A stretch of DNA of 64,000 nucleotides from Ectocarpus siliculosus (GCA_000310025.1 FN649744.1:1097775-1161774); one strand, 5' to 3'; positions 22,301 through 35,067 are shown, counted from the stretch's first letter. A program made the numbers and translations. The notes: generated by a model not told the origin, from the sequence alone.

Positions 22301-25070
22301 TCGTCAACAGGTGGGACACAAGAGAGGGATGACGGTGGGCGTGTGCTCGGTGTATTTTTTTCGTCCGTTTGCTTGTATTGATTGATTGATTTGAGTGAAT
22401 GGCGGTCCTTGTTTACGGTGGTGTTGGTCCGGTTGTAAGGTCGGTAGCGAGTATGGCTGGTCGTCCTGTAAAAGTGCGGTGAAATCGCGTGACAAGGACG
22501 GAATATTCAAGTCGCCTCGTGAACAGTAGTAGTGCCGGGTGCCCAGAACAATGGCCGGCCTTCCCATGGCACCACTGGGCCGCCCGGTGTAGAGAACACC
22601 CTACCGGGCGTATTTGCGTCGTGGTCGCCGTTTATCGCCGGTGGTCGTCCAGCAGCGTTTATCTCTACCGTGCGATTGTGTTGCTTCCTCTACTGAGGAG
22701 GATCCTCCCGCGCACGAGCTTCAGCAATGCCCCGGGCCTTCGTTACTTATCGCGTGTTGTCCATGTCTGTCTGCCGTTGGGTCGGCGGATCGGTGTCGTC
22801 GTTGGTGAGTTCTTTGGTTCGGGGTGATGGACGTCTACGGGGGTCGTTTTCCTTCGAATTTCAATAATCTTGGTAAACGGTGTGGTGGACGGAGCAAATT
22901 GCTGGTGATGATAATGATGCTGCTGTTTGTCTTCTTCTACACTTCTTCTTGCCACTGCTGCTGATGCTGCTCTTGGCATTGATCGCAATCACCTCTAGAG
23001 CGGCTCCTACTACCATCGCCCTGCAATATAGGAAAAATGTTGTCGGTCTCTCTGTTTTTTACGAGCGCCAAGAAAAACCACGCACACGCCTGCCCGTGCT
23101 TGCTTGCTGCTTTTCGGCCCTCCTCCTCCTGGCTTTTCGGTGGCGTTGGCTGTAAGGTTCATCCGGAAGAAGCCAGACCTCCTGCTCGGCTCCCTCAGCT
23201 TCCTAAAGGACGTGCCGGGACTGCTGGACTTCGAGAATAAGAGGGTCCTCATGCGGATGCTCATCGACAACCACGATGAGGACACTCGCAACGATTATCA
23301 CCTCCTCGCTTTCGTGAGTGTGACCTCGCCTGCCCTTCCCCGTGGCTGAACTGTCCCCATGCACCTCATGAATCGGTCTTTAAGTCGAACATTTTCGGCC
23401 CTAGTGTGGGACCCTCCCTGGCTTGGCTGTCCCCTTACGAAAATCGACAGTACCTGTAAACCGGATTCCCTGATACTTGCTACATTTTCCCGGGAGAACT
23501 ATACGATGTATTTTTTTTTGTGGGAGATGCCTGCTGTTATTGGAAGGGCAGGCATTTCGTTAGAAATACGGGTAGCTACAACCGGAGGGACAGAAAATTT
23601 TGCCGGAAACTGCGTTTTATTTCGTGCACAAGTTTCCGGAATTACGACTGTATCCGTTGAATACACCGAAAAAGTAGTGACGACCGAGTTTTCGGTGTAA
23701 AGTGCAACGAAATATATAGCTGTGTAATCAGATGAAGTCAGAAATCATTGTTTCTTTTCGCGGACCGTTTCTTTGTCTTTCATGTTGTGACTGTTGCGGT
23801 TTGGGGATTTTTTTGGGGGACGGAGAATGAAGCACCAACGCGGCCGAGCTTGTAGGTTTTCACCTCCCAACTGCACCTCCCGTCCCTCCCCCCATGTCGA
23901 AAAAAGCCTCCCATGGGCGGCTTCGGCTACGAGTTCGATGGCCAGATCTGCATCCGCCGCGGCGCTGGGCAGGCTTTGGGCGCTCTCCTAGCCTGGATGG
24001 AGAGCGCGGCCCGTCGGTGGCGAGAGGAAGGGCTTGCCGCCTGGCTCAGGTGACCGCCTTTGGTTGTCGTTCTTGTTGCTGTTATTGTCTCCGGTTTCTT
24101 GCTGCACCTGATGTGGCCTCTAAACGGGGTCCCCGTGCCTATTATGCGGTAACCCACTGGGTACCACAGCGCTGTTCGTGAGTTCATGTCGCAAAACCGT
24201 ACAGCTGCCTGTGCTCGACGACCCCCCCAAGAGCGACGGGTCTCGGGGCGCGTGCAGGAAGGATGTCGATGCAATGGTAGCAAAATAATCTTCGATGACA
24301 AGCTGGATTTGTTTCCGTTCAAGTCAGTTTTTCCCACCGAGGTGAAAGACGTTTATAGAGTGAGACATGCCTGTGTGACTCCAGTTCAGCCGCGAAAAGT
24401 GTGCGGGATCAACTCCAGCAAGGGGTAAAATCTAGCCTGTCCAGCTCTTGCTACGGCTCAAACCATCGTCTGGGGTGGCCAAATCTTATCTTGAATTACG
24501 TCTGTACGACGTCGTCGATTTCGGGTGGTGTAGGTCTCAGGCCGAGAAAAGTGTCAGACGGTTTCGCGACAGAGTCCCGTCTTCTCAGGCCTGGCCAGTT
24601 ATCGCTGCAGTTTGAAAGAGAAAGGAGGGCAGAGGAGGAGAAGGAGATGGAGAGGGGAGTCAGTGAGGGAGACTATGCGTAAGGGTGTGGGAGACACAGA
24701 CGAGAGATGGAGAGGGAGAGGGAGGTCGTTTGAGGTGTTTTGCGACGACTATAGGGTAGAAAACTGCCACGCCCGAAGGCTGGATGGAGCATCTCTTGTT
24801 GACAAACCGATTGTGTGTGTTCTGTTGCTACCACACCGACGGCATTACCATGCCTTCGTTATCTGTGACCTCGCTGCTGCCGTCTCCCCTCCATGTCTCA
24901 TTTTCGTTTTATCGTCCATGTCTCGTTCATTTCATCGTTCTTTCCAGGGTCCGCCAGCCGGCGTTCACCTTCGACAAAGAGGCCGGGTACGGCCAGGGAG
25001 TGGAGCGCGAGGCGTGGGAGATGATCGCCGGAGACCTCGTCCTCCCTTTCCCGCCGCCGCCGCCGCCGCC

Positions 25071-25102
<32 letters not shown>

Positions 25103-26867
25103 TTACAGCAGCAACGGAGGCGGTATCGGGGGCCGGGGGCGCCGCCACGAACGGGGTCGATGGAGCCACAAAGAACGAGGCGTTCTTCGTACCCGTGGAC
25201 GAGGGCATGTCGTCCTACTGTCCGCGGGATTTGCGGTGCGGGGAGGGGGGGGGTGGAGAGGCGGCGTTGCAGGGTCGGCAGGAGAGAGACAAGGACCTGA
25301 AAGGGTTCGAACTTCTGGGCATCTTGATCGGGGCGAACCTGGCCTGGAACAAGGTGCATCATAGAGATGAAGATAGACATACCGTAGGGTTGCACAAGAT
25401 ACCACGCGTTTGATGTGGGGAATTTAAAAACCAGCGAATCGATGTGTTTTCCACGAAAGAAAGAACACTTACGAGTAAGGAACACAGCACAGCGGCGGGC
25501 CCTCCACCAACGTCTACTTCTATACAAAAACGTATGCTCGAAGGAGGCGGCGAAATAAGAAAGTGGACCTCCGACTGGAATTTAGCGGGGTTTTTTGCTG
25601 ACCTGTTTTGTTTCTACGCGCGTTTTCTCTTTCATTGCGCAACAAACGCGGCAAATGGAAACTGAACCGACTGGGGACTCATCAATCAGTGCCCGTGTTG
25701 CCGCTCCTTTCTTACCTCTCGACGTGTGCGGACGAAGCGTAACGTTAGTGTGTGTCTGCAATATTAGGTTGATGCCTTTGCTCTTCTTCCGTGTCTGTGC
25801 TGCTGATTCGTCGATACGTTGTATGTTTTCGCCGCGTTTTTTTCTTGGTCGATCTCTCTTCGTCGACATGTACCAAAAAAGGTTCTGAACCTGAACCTGA
25901 ACCCGGTGGTGTGGAAGGTCATGTTGTCGCGGAAGGTGCGCCAGTCCGACCTCGAGCTGGTGGACCCTATGTATTTCAAGTGAGTGATATTAGTGTGTGT
26001 TGGTCGCTGACCTTGTGCTTGTCGGATTGATATCCATGTCTTCCCAAATCAAAACATACGATAACTTTAGATACATTGCATATTCTCCCAAAACTCAAAG
26101 CAATGATAGATATAATGAAGACAGCTCTGCTTTTGATCAAGCACTCGTATGTCTTGCCCTAAACAAACAAACGAACGAATACATGAACACAACCTCTTTT
26201 TTGTTGGGCTGGGTTATTGGAGTGTGTGTACCCTTTTGGGGTAGTTGGCCTGCGACCACGGCAAGGGTCCGGCGTTCAGAATGAAGCCAGGCAGGCAAAC
26301 ACCACCCCGACAGTTTGTGGGCACCGCACCCTCTTTTTTCGACCGGAAAACGATGTTGTGAAACCGTCGCTGGATCCACGTTGGTGTTACCTCGAGTTGC
26401 TTGAACTGGCTTGGTACGGAAACGGGCAAACGGGCGTGGCTAGCCCGACCGATGTTAGTGCTGACTACCACGCAACAGCAGTCCCCTCCCGATGCGGACT
26501 ACACTGGTCATCGCCAATCCAGCCCAAGCCACGATCAGGTATCCCCGATGCCCGCGGTGATGGATGCGATACTCCACGATTCGCTCCGATTCGGTCGCCG
26601 TTCGCGCCGCGACTCCCCCATCAAAAACCGACATCAAATTCGTTTGCTGCTCGTGCTTTTGGTTCACGCTGCGTCTGCGGCGGCGCAGGAGCCTCATGCA
26701 GATACTGGAGACGGAGGGCGTCGGTCAGTTTTGCCTGCAGTTCGGAGACCTCGCGCTCAACTCCTGCGCCGACACGGCGGGGATAGATCCCGACGATGCC
26801 GTCACCGACGAAAACAAGGTGCTTGCTGCCGTGGTCGTCGTCGTCGCCGTCGTTGTCGTTGTTGTCG

Positions 26868-26911
<44 letters not shown>

Positions 26912-26923
26912 GGTGGTGGTGGT

Positions 26924-26974
<51 letters not shown>

Positions 26975-29720
26975 GTTGTTGTTGCTGCTGCTTGTTTCTG
27001 CGGGTGCTGGTGCTCGCGGGTCTGTTGGTGGTGCTGCTGTTGTTGGTTTCTCACACCCGGCTCTTTGCAAAATTCGATCAAATCAACGCTATTATATTCT
27101 GTCTTCACCCTCATATCCGTACGTCTACAGCCATGGCTCCCCCGTGAACCCCTGGCCCCTGCCCCTTGCCTGCGTACCCGGCCCCGAGAGGGAAGGCAGC
27201 GCGTCCGGAATGGCAGGCGGTTCGGTTACGAAAACACAGCGGCCGTCTACACGCGTGGGCAACGTCGTCGGAATAGCGTTTGCAGGCACTGCGGCGTCTC
27301 ATATAACCATAGCGCCGTGCCTCTGTTCCCACCCCATTTGTAGTGCTGTTGCTATGGCATATGTTTGCGAATAAACAACTACGGTTTCGTGCACTCTTCC
27401 CCTGACAAGCAACCATCTCTTCTTGCCTGTGCACACTGCAGATTTTTTCTGAAAAATGCCGAACGTTTCGTCCGTCGAATGATTAACAATGGTGATCTGA
27501 TGTCCCCTCTGTTGGTTGTGTCGAGACCAGGCGCTCTACGCCAAGCTCGCACTGGAGAGCAAGACCACCGGCCGCTGGCGGAAGCAGGCCAAGGCCCTCG
27601 CCCACGGCATGCGGAGGCTGGTGCCCCTGGGCCTGCTCAAGATGTTCACGGAGAACGAGCTCGGCCTGCTCTTAGCGGGGCCTGGAGACATCGACCCTGG
27701 CGACTGGGAGAGGTGAGGAGGCGTTTTTTTTTGTAAAATAGTTCTTTCGGGGGGTGTATGGAGGCGTTTGTCCTGGAATGTAGTGGTCAGGCGTTCTTCA
27801 GGCCTTTTCCTGGTAGTGTTTCTTTTCAGTGAGCGATTAAATCATCAGTGGATGTCTGAAGGATTGTTTTTTCGTGTCCCGTTTTTTTCGTTGACGGGTT
27901 TTTGGCATCAAGGTCCTGTTACCGTCGGCACCGTTTCCGTGGATAGTTGTCCCGGCTTGCGGTAAAACCATGTGATCACCGGCAACTGTACACATGTTTG
28001 TGGTTTGTGTTATCCTTCCTCGAATAATACCATGATAGTTTTTTCAAGGATATCTGTATCCCCCGGGGGTGGGTGAACCCGTCCCTCGAGTGATTCGTGT
28101 CGAGAAGAATACTAAACGGCTGTCTGGACCCGCGGCGGCGCGATTGGAGTAACTCTATCGGCAGCTGAAGGACGTTGTAGGATTGTTGTTTGGCTATATC
28201 ACGACGCGAGGTTTTGTTTCCCGATTCGTCAAATAGTTGCTTTTGGGGGTCTTTTCAACTAGGGGGGGGGGGGGGGGGGGGGGGATTCCCTCGTTTCCGN
28301 NNNNNNNNNNNNNNNNNNNNNNNNNNNNNNNNNNNNNNNNNNNNNNNNNNNNNNNNNNNNNNNNNNNNNNNNNNNNNNNNNNNNNNNNNNNNNNNNNNNN
28401 NNNNNNNNNNNNNNNNNNNNNNNNNNNNNNNNNNNNNNNNNNNNNNNNNNNNNNNNNNNNNNNNNNNNNNNNNNNNNNNNNNNNNNNNNNNNNNNNNNNN
28501 NNNNNNNNNNNNNNNNNNNNNNNNNNNNNNNNNNNNNNNNNNNNNNNNNNNNNNNNNNNNNNNNNNNNNNNNNNNNNNNNNNNNNNNNNNNNNNNNNNNN
28601 NNNNNNNNNNNNNNNNNNNNNNNNGCCGCAGACTAGAAATCACTCTAGCCTTTTCTTTGTTTCTGATCAGACGGGCGCCATCCATTCCACTGGCCAGTCC
28701 CGCGGTCTGTCCGTCCGAACGAAACACAGCGCACAGCGGAGAATGCACAAACTTCTAACACCCGATGCTGCCGTTCTCTTTGCTTGTGCTTCTCATGTTT
28801 TCTCGAAAACAATTTCTTGCCGTCAACGCCAGAAACGCGCACTTCACGGGAGAGCCGACGGCGATGTTGCGGAGGTGGTTCTGGAACGTGGTGCGCTCTC
28901 TGACCAAGGAGGAGCGGTCGCTGCTGCTTCAGTTCGCCACGGGGTGTTCGAGGCTGCCGGCGGGAGGGTTCAGGGGTCTGGCCCCCCGTACGTTTACGGT
29001 GAGCCAAGCGTTTGCCTAAGGCATAGGTACGGAGGCTTGTGCTGGAGTGACAGAGAGAACGATAGGGAGAGAGGTAGACAACGATAGACAGACAGATAGA
29101 CAGACGGACGGACAGGCAGACAGGAACATGGGGGAGAGAGAAGGAGGTAGTAGAACAAGGCTAGTACGGTGTGGTATTGGCGTCTTTTTCGGTCGCACCA
29201 TTTTCTGCTGTTCGATCGCCTTGTCTATGCTCTCTCATGCAGCGTGTCCCTTGGTCTCCCGCATGTATGTTCCTCTTTTGCGTCTAGTCGCGTACGTTTT
29301 AAGCATCGGTCAGCTGCCAAATGCCAATCGACTCGCGTATAATGATGTTCGTGTTGTGTGCACAAAACACGGGATTGATTCGAACTGATCCTTACGCTCG
29401 TCTTGTTCGCAGCGATTTCGGATCCGTCCACCCACGCTTCCTGTTTTTTTTTGTCTGTATTGTATTCTATATCTTCTCGCATTGCACTCACCGATCGGAA
29501 ACGGTAACATCAGTCCCACATTTGACATGTCTCACCCAACTGTCTATTTGGTTGTTTTTGTTAGGTGGCGATGATCGACTACGATCCTGAGAGGCCGCTG
29601 CCCATGGCAGCGACGTGCTTCTACATGCTCAAGCTGCCGCGATACCCGGACCTTTACTCTCTCAGGAAAAACCTCCTGGTGGCCATACGCCACGGGGCCG
29701 CTGGCTTTGAGTTTTCGTAG
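13303..29720 (+). CDS. HECT-type E3 ubiquitin ligase with two PHD fingers and ankyrin repeats
   Basis: Sixteen exons join in phase to 1,811 residues: 13303-13534, 13864-16703, 17560-17760, 18557-18727, 19214-19334, 20424-20581, 21132-21224, 22129-22310, 23157-23313, 23907-24049, 24948-25353, 25882-25979, 26689-26818, 27531-27712, 28833-28998, 29565-29720. Residues 1-390 are low-complexity, acidic and Ser-rich. Two C4-H-C3 PHD fingers follow (about 394-452 and 593-650), each with CRCG, C-x4-C, H-x2-C and C-x2-C. An ankyrin block covers about 960-1290, with cores such as GRTALHHAAAVGG, LTPLHVAAAAGH, ETALHLACLEG and ASPLHLAAAISH. The HECT domain runs from about 1335 to the end: LLDFENKRVLMRML, EAGYGQGVEREAWEM, LELVDPMYF, FTENELGLLLAG, LLLQFATGCSRLP and ATCFYMLKLP. 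The predicted catalytic Cys is 1778, 33 residues before the end, as is usual. HECT enzymes take ubiquitin on this Cys and pass it to substrates; PHD and ankyrin parts probably select chromatin or protein partners. Only an intron is hit by the N gap at 28300-28624. Confidence 0.9.
19649..19669. repeat. (TA)n microsatellite in a HECT-gene intron
   Basis: A short run of TA dinucleotides lies in the intron after exon 5 of the HECT-ligase gene. Confidence 0.8.
23661..23698. repeat. short inverted repeat in a HECT-gene intron
   Basis: ACACCGAAAA and TTTTCGGTGT are exact reverse complements around an 18-base loop, in the intron between exons 9 and 10. It may be the end of a small decayed element; nothing more was recognised. 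Confidence 0.5.
26832..26991. repeat. (TTG)n/(TCG)n microsatellite next to a splice donor
   Basis: About 160 bases of TTG triplets with TCG and TGG variants begin 13 bases after the donor of HECT exon 13 (exon end 26818). The repeat is intronic, so the long Val, Cys or Leu runs it could encode are not real protein. Confidence 0.9.
28262..28624. other. 23-base poly-G tract followed by a 325-N gap
   Basis: Twenty-three consecutive Gs (28262-28284) precede unknown bases 28300-28624. It lies in the HECT intron between exons ending at 27712 and starting at 28833, whose phases match, so no coding sequence need be missing. As at the first gap, the poly-G tract probably stopped the sequencing. Confidence 0.85.
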
Positions 29721-30864
29721 TCGCAAATGCCGTGTTCCGCGAGTTCCCTTCCCTGAGACCATGGATACATAGTCGGCAGCTCCAACGCGCCGCAGATACT
29801 GTTGTTTGCCTGATGTTGCCCTTAAAGGTTGGACCACCCTTCGGTGCATGCGGGTTTGCGATAGTGGGAGTGGACGGGGTGAGTCGGGGGTATCACTGCA
29901 TTCTCCAGATCGATCACTCAAAATCTGTAGCTGAATCTACGGTCGGGTTTTTGTCAGGCGTTTTTTTTTTACTTGAACCTGACGAAACTCGACGCGCGCG
30001 GGCAGTGTTACCCGAATGATTCCCATATCGTACGTGCGTTGTCGCCGACAACCAAGCGTGTCCGGTGCCGCCTTGTTCCTCTAAGCGCGTGTCGATCGTG
30101 TGGGTAACGTGCACATCTGGAGCATGTTTTGGTTGTAGATTACGAGTGACTGCGAGCCCGGCCTGAAGAGAGCAGTACAGTCAGCAGGGTCCCCCAATAG
30201 TGTGAGGTAGTGAGGTAGCGAAGCGTTAGCGCGCTAGTGAGGGCCGTTGACTTTGTTGGATCCACTGTAATTATCTATCGGGACAGACCCAGTGCGTCAA
30301 TCCGTCGACGAAGCACTTTTCTGAATGGAGGCTCGGCGCGTGCGATCTCATAGGTGCCCCCCCCGGATGCCAAACGAGCACAGTTGTTTGCTCGCAGCCC
30401 TCCCTCACTTTTGGATTGTTTCACTGCTTGAAGCGAAGGGGAGGAATACGTTGATACGTAGAATAGGGGGGCCCGCGAAGGGGAGGAATGCGTGGGGGGG
30501 CGCGCGGGTGGAGAGGGTTCGTTGTTCTGATTCTTGTCTAGGCCTTCTACATACATACGGTGTGATTGTGGGTGTGTTTTTTATTTTTGGCATCGACCGC
30601 GCTAACCGGCCGACCAATGAAAAGACGTCAGTCTCAGTGCGGTTGAAAACACAAAACTGTGTTTGGGGAAAGTACACAGGGCGTTCACAGGTTTCCAATT
30701 AGATTAGTGACCACGTGTCGTTGTGGTGTTGCTGTTCTTTGTAGCCCTTCTGACCTCTACCCAATCCGCCTGCTTCCGCGCTTTTTTAAGGCGAACAGGT
30801 GGAATTCCGTTGTCCGTAGTTGGGCGTTTTGACACTGTAAAAAACGATCATGAACGAGGGTGTA

Positions 30865-31082
30865 CCGGTATATGACACAAGATAACACACCCCCTGGACC
30901 GATTTTCAAAGCTCGATTACTCCACGACGAAGAGGATGCATAAACGAAACAATACATTTTCGAAAACCTCTCGACGAGACGGTTCCAACGCCGCCGTTTT
31001 CGGCGCTGTGACTCTTCCTGCTGTTGAGAAATCGAGCTTTGAAAATCGGCCCAGGGGGTGTGTTATCTTGTGTCATATACGG
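30865..31082. mobile_element. MITE with 54-base terminal inverted repeats, copy 1
   Basis: The left end (CCGGTATATGACACAAGATA...) and the reverse complement of the right end match over about 54 bases with one indel and one mismatch. TA dinucleotides flank both ends (30863-30864 and 31083-31084), as produced by Tc1/mariner-type transposases. The 218-base element has no coding capacity. The near-identical arms suggest a fairly recent insertion. A related, more diverged copy lies at 39189-39426 in the opposite orientation. Confidence 0.85.
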
Positions 31083-31549
31083 TATCCAGATGAATGTGCT
31101 GTTGTGTCTTTTTTATTATTATTATTTCTTCGTGTGCTCAAATTATCTGGTTGAAACAGGCTTGTATGGATTGTACGGTTCTGATGTGCGTGATGTCGCA
31201 TGTGGGGAAAGCAAGCGTGTCTACTTGTCCCGCCCGAAAGCCCGCGTTGTTCGATAGTTCTGAGGCTGTGGTCTTTTTGGTGGGTATGACATATCCGTAA
31301 GAACACGTTGTTGCACTGTGCTCCATGACAGGCAGGAGAGAATCTTGCACACACGTTTTCTTTTTATCGCTATCCCATTTATTGACGAGACCTATGTTAT
31401 GACTCTGCCTCCCTAGCTGCAGACCTACAAGACGACAATGTAGGTTCTTTAGCTGGTGAGTCCGACAATAGTTGTGTGGACTTCGACAGCCAGTCGGGAA
31501 TTTCCGCTCAAGACGTGGAAGAGACAATCCAATCCAACCCAATCTGAGG

Positions 31550-34500
31550 GGTACCCGATATTATCTTCACTGAATAGTTTGGCCGAAGCCCCCGTCCCCT
31601 ATCTTATCCTTACGAACCCTTCATCTTGGCACAACACGCCCCAAGGCGTTCTAAACACAGAGAACATTTTTTTCATTCGCTGCACAGATCCCCATCGCTT
31701 CATTCATGCAGGCAACCAGACACCCTGGTGCGTAAAACATCAAGGCAAACATCGAAAACCGCAACAGGCAGAACACACGCACGTACGCGCTAATCATCTC
31801 CCCCCGGTCCCCCCATCAACGAGCGGATTATATCAATCACCACAAACATCACGCTCCCCAGTAACACTACCACTGGCGAATCTACCATGTCCTTCACAAC
31901 TGCTGCGCCTTCGGTACATCCACAACTTCACCTAGAACCGCGGCTGTCCGCACCCTCATATCAATGATGCACAAAGCCTTCAAATTGTGGTGGGAGAAAC
32001 GATGCCATGTTTGCATAGTTGCTTTGCACCAACACAATCTGCTACGAGGTCTGTGACACATGTCGCACCCACCCAGGGTCACTCAAAGTACAGCGGTGGG
32101 CCCAGTTTAGCGACATGCCCCGTAGAGCGACCACACAAAATCGCGTCGCACTGCACCCCGACCGATAGCCGCTATACCCCGCAAATAGCGACCTAACCTG
32201 AATAACGACCGTATTCCCTCCTGACACCTGGGGCCCCAAGTCCATGATATGGCGAAAACGTCTCCACCAACGGTTCTCCAACTTCAAGAGAAACGCGAAA
32301 CTTACGCCCTCGTGACGAATCTAACCACTAGCAGGTCGAACGATACATTTGGAAAAGCGTATTCCTCTATATTTACGAACAGGGTACATGCAACAGGACA
32401 CCACGGGCAGCGTTGGCAACTTCAATAAAGCCCGCCCCCGTCCGTAACATCCCAACACGCTTGCAAAATATACAGCACAGCGTTCCCTTCCCCCTGCAGA
32501 ACCGTCCTCTTCCCCCTGCAGAACCGTCCTCTTCCCCCTGCAGAACCGTCCTCTTCCCCCTGCAGAACCGTCCTCTTCACATCCAGAACCGTCCTCTTCA
32601 CATCCAGAACCGTCCTCTTCACACCCAGAACCAATCGTGCTCTTCACACCCAGAACCAATCGTGCTCTTCACATCCAGAACCGTCCTCTTCACATCCAGA
32701 ACCGCCCTCTTCACATCCAGAACCGCCCTCTTCACATCCAGAACCGTCCTCTTCACACCCAGAACCAATCGTGCTCTTCACACCCAGAACCAATCGTGCT
32801 CTTCACATCCAGAACCGTCCTCTTCACATCCAGAACCGTCCTCTTCACATCCAGAACCGTCCTCTTCACATCCAGAACCGTCCTCTTCACATCCAGAACC
32901 GCTACCAGCAACCTCCAGCCTACCGCCGAATTATTACCGTGCACGAACAAAAGCCCCCCACCCAACGCCCCGCCGCATCAACAAAGGCACTAGAACATTC
33001 AGCCGATATACCAAAGGGACTCGAATCACTATATTTCCTACAGCACGCGCCTTTTCCGGCGGATGAAAATACATCAATAGAGGAACTCGACCATAACAAC
33101 AGGTGCCCAGCCAAAAAGAGTCCTACACAAAAAACAAAAGAATTGTCGCTATTGGCCCACCCAACTCGGTACATAAGAAACGAGCCTCGGAAAACACAAG
33201 AGACCTTACCGCTCGCACACGAAGACCTTTAAGTAAGTGGCGGCGCGTTCTGTACTATGTGGAACGCCTACCGCTTTGCATACAACGCTCCAACAATCAA
33301 AGTCTCTAGCTGACGTAAAGCACGAACACAGATGTTGACATTGCCACTACGGCAAGACAGGCACGGCGGTGTACCGCCACATCACTACTAACATGCCAAA
33401 CACGTTCTAGCCGCGAACGCTGCCCCCCGCTGAGGGGTGACGCCGAAAACAACAGCGTTCGCTATCAACAGAAAATAGGGGAGGGGGGGGGGGGTGGAGA
33501 ACTAGATCTATCTCACCCGACCCCGTAGTCTACAAAAAGGCGCCTTACACCAACAGATCAGAGCATAAATATTTCACAAAACAGAACCGGACCGTCCCCA
33601 CCAATCACGACACTGTGGTAGAGCAAGCAGAAAAATAAAAATAAAACAAAAAAACAGGCTCAAAAGACAAGCAGAAAAAAATATAACAAATGTACAGCGG
33701 TAGACCGATGTACCGCCCCTGCTTTGTTCCTGTACCACAACGAAATACGACAGGAGGTACCAGAAAACAAGGGCAATCCAACCCATTATTGTTGGATCGA
33801 ACTCTACGGGAAGGCAGACAACCGGCGACATGGCACACAAACTGTTCACGAAACAACGCACACAAAAATGCAGAGAAAGCAAGCCCGGGCCACGAGACGT
33901 GGCCTTCGTCATGTCTCAGAGAACCAGAACCAACGAACACGCCATTCTGAAAGAAGCAACGCGAGACACAAGCACACGGGCAACACCACATGAAAAACAA
34001 CGTGTGCCGTGCTCTCTTTATAAAAAAAATACTACTTCACCTTCCACAGAAACCCAAAGCAAAAGCAATTCGCGAGCTACACCGTACTTGTTGATGTGCC
34101 ATGCGTGCTTCTGCGAAGAGAAGCGAAAACAACGAAGAACAGCAGAAAAAGAAACAAAACACAACAACCTTGCTGCTACGGAGGGTTGCTGGCTTCCTTC
34201 TATGACACTAACACCACGGTGATATCAAACACGAACACTCCCAAGGTTTCAAATTTACCAGGGCAACAGCTACGGGACGTTCCACGGTACACAGAACAGA
34301 CAGCTCACGCCCCCGAAACTCATGCAACACATCCTATGGTGCTAACTACTAACTTTACAGAGCACGCGGAGGCAGTTGAAGGCCCCTCCCCCCCGGAGCA
34401 CCACGCCTCAGCGCCAACAATACAAGAGTTCCCCCGAACCAACGCGAAAAAGCAAGCGGTGCATGCTTCCAAACGGACATGCATGTTTCGATGCACGAGG
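31550..34500. other. A- and C-rich, G-poor segment of unknown origin
   Basis: By eye the plus strand here is strongly enriched in A and C and poor in G, unlike the genes on either side. Strand asymmetry of this kind is common in inserted retroelements and in strongly transcribed repeats, but no reverse transcriptase, integrase or long terminal repeat was recognised. A similar texture returns at about 63300-64000. Origin unassigned. Confidence 0.35.
32483..32905. repeat. variant-unit minisatellite (21, 22 and 25-base units)
   Basis: About 19 tandem units share the core GAACC...CTCTTC. Three types occur: GAACCGTCCTCTTCCCCCTG plus CA (22 bases, first block); GAACCGTCCTCTTCACATCC plus A (21 bases); and a 25-base type with GAACCAATCGTGCTCTTCAC. 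A block of mixed units recurs about 134 bases later (frames starting at 32637 and 32771), giving a higher-order period. The array lacks stop codons in several frames on both strands. Confidence 0.9.
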
Positions 34501-35067
34501 CAAAGAGGGCTCAAGGAAAAAATGTCGAGCCTATATCTATCGCAGACGAACGGCAGCTTCCAACAGGAGTTCACCCTCTCACAGCAGGGAAAACAAAAGC
34601 CACGCACTTGCCATTCTTTTTGCCTGCGTGCGGGCATCAAGGCACCACGGCAACAGCGCTCTGGTAGCATGCGTGCCACCAAAGCTTCAGATGGAGCTGG
34701 CTTGCGCTTTTTCCTCTCGGGCTCAACAAGCCCGCGGTCTATCGACCGTCGCCTCAATCGCGCGTACGTCACTTCGGTTCTTCGGTCCATTTGGGATCGA
34801 TTCGATTCCAAGCGATTCGATTATCCGTAATGTAAGAGGCTGTTCCGTTTGCCGGCTGACTGCAGCCCTCGAACGGAAGGCTCTACACACCGCGATGTGC
34901 TGCTTCTGCTGCCAGTGTGCTGCTGCTGCGAGCTGCTGCTGTGTGCAACACGTCGCCCGTTGTGAGCCTAAAAGCCTCTCCGGCAGGCTGCCCTCAAGCA
35001 CACGGTGTTCCAGAAGCACCCAAGTTTACGCTCCTCCTTCCGCCGTGGCCGCACCACCGCGGTGCCG

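Larger units (their letters stand above)
29721..35067. other. intergenic, repeat-rich region without supported genes
   Basis: It lies between the 3' ends of the HECT-ligase gene and the minus-strand gene ending at 35068. It contains a MITE (30865-31082), a minisatellite (32483-32905) and a long plus-strand G-poor segment (about 31550-34500). Open frames inside the minisatellite exist only because the repeat lacks stop codons. Other open frames show no family motif or splice chain. The segment 29721-30864 holds nothing recognisable except a short direct repeat (GCGAAGGGGAGGAAT, at about 30430 and 30475). Confidence 0.5.

Noticed and set aside
26564-27343. Frames with long Val, Cys or Asn runs
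   Set aside because: They read through a TTG microsatellite in an intron of the HECT gene whose flanking exons join in phase.
32413-33232. Long repetitive open frames on both strands that look like a repeat protein
   Set aside because: They are by-products of a stop-free minisatellite; several frames are open at once and no start or splice context supports them.
33478-33500. G-rich purine run as the polypurine tract of a retroelement
   Set aside because: No terminal repeats, primer site or element genes were found around it.
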